From: Candidatus Aminicenantes bacterium UBA4820
GTDB lineage: Bacteria > Acidobacteriota > UBA4820
DNA length: 13,948 nt
Direction: 5' to 3'
Assembly (NCBI GenBank): GCA_002402325.1
Contig: DHFQ01000143.1
Span: forward strand, 1 to 13,948
Shown here: positions 13,755 through 13,948 of the stretch, in pieces
How the letters are laid out: each line of letters begins with the position of its first letter
Position numbering within the stretch: the stretch's first letter is position 1
Translations under genes and position numbers: made by a program
Notes under the pieces: model-generated
Databases searched by the model: none
Told to the model about the DNA's origin: nothing
Seen by the model: only the letters and a program-made list of their open reading frames with translations

Positions 13755-13877
13755 ACTTTACCTCCAGAATCAAAACTCAAAATAAAAGGTTATCCAATAT
13801 TTATTTTATTTTCAAGTGATTATCGTCAGTGATTTGAAATTGATGTAATCTTAGGATATTATTTTTTTGGAGGAGTT
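13755..13877. promoter_or_regulatory. Divergent intergenic region between the GT9 gene and the next + strand gene
   Basis: AT-rich. On the + strand, TTGAAA (13834-13839), 17-base spacer and TATTAT (13857-13862) form a good promoter for the gene at 13878, with transcription expected near 13869. On the - strand only a weak TTGAAA ... TAACCT pair (13814-13782 region) could serve the GT9 gene. No other gene is seen. Confidence 0.55.
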
Positions 13878-13948
13878 ATGGAAAGCTTTGAGGCTTTAAT
13901 TGATAAATTACAAAATGGAACACCCTCAGAAAAGGCTGATGCTGCCTC
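13878..13948 (+). CDS. 5' end of an unidentified gene, possibly a HEAT-repeat protein
   Basis: ATG 13878 follows a strong GGAGGAG (13869-13875). Twenty-three codons are visible before the window ends, beginning MESFEALIDKLQNGTPSEKA. The pattern L..KL......KADAA is that of the first helix pair of HEAT-type repeat proteins. There is no signal peptide. Too short for firm identification. Confidence 0.55.
   Translation, partial: MESFEALIDKLQNGTPSEKADAA

Overview
The window comes from an AT-rich bacterial genome. Its proteins are rich in Lys, Glu, Phe and Ile. A WaaF-like GT9 heptosyltransferase, signal peptides and a PlsY/GpsA phospholipid pathway suggest a Gram-negative, didermic cell; the lineage cannot be fixed from sequence alone. 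There are 13 complete protein genes plus the first 23 codons of a fourteenth. Several genes use TTG starts with good ribosome binding sites (plsY, the OPT transporter, the GT9 gene). I see no tRNA, rRNA, CRISPR array or insertion sequence.

Layout: (1) 145-2859, + strand operon: thpR (2'-5' RNA ligase family), plsY, gpsA and a PEBP/YbhB-like protein. GpsA makes sn-glycerol-3-phosphate and PlsY acylates it, so two successive steps of phospholipid synthesis are coupled. (2) 3000-6414, - strand pair: a large OPT-family peptide transporter carrying a duplicated soluble insert, then a PHP-domain phosphatase. (3) 6415-8904, an island-like stretch: a 460-base leader region with a strong promoter and a perfect 13-bp hairpin, a secreted Trp/Cys-rich beta-propeller protein with a C-terminal IPT-like domain, and 319 gene-poor bases. 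(4) 8905-12331, - strand operon with overlapping genes: exported unknown protein, folD, coaE and a TldD-like protein. (5) 12352-12441, two back-to-back promoters driving that operon and rpsT. (6) rpsT converges on the GT9 heptosyltransferase with only 2 bases between stop codons. (7) A new + strand gene, probably HEAT-repeat, begins at 13878.

Most of the window is core metabolism: lipid precursors, one-carbon metabolism, CoA, ribosome and LPS. The best candidates for new biology are: the TldD-like protein in which both histidines of the HExxxH metalloprotease motif are replaced; the tandemly duplicated soluble domain inside the OPT transporter; an 18-bp dyad that overlaps the transporter's ribosome binding site; the structured leader of the beta-propeller gene; and a second in-frame start with its own strong Shine-Dalgarno in the PEBP gene, which could give exported and cytoplasmic forms. 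I found no defence system or clear multi-gene novel system.
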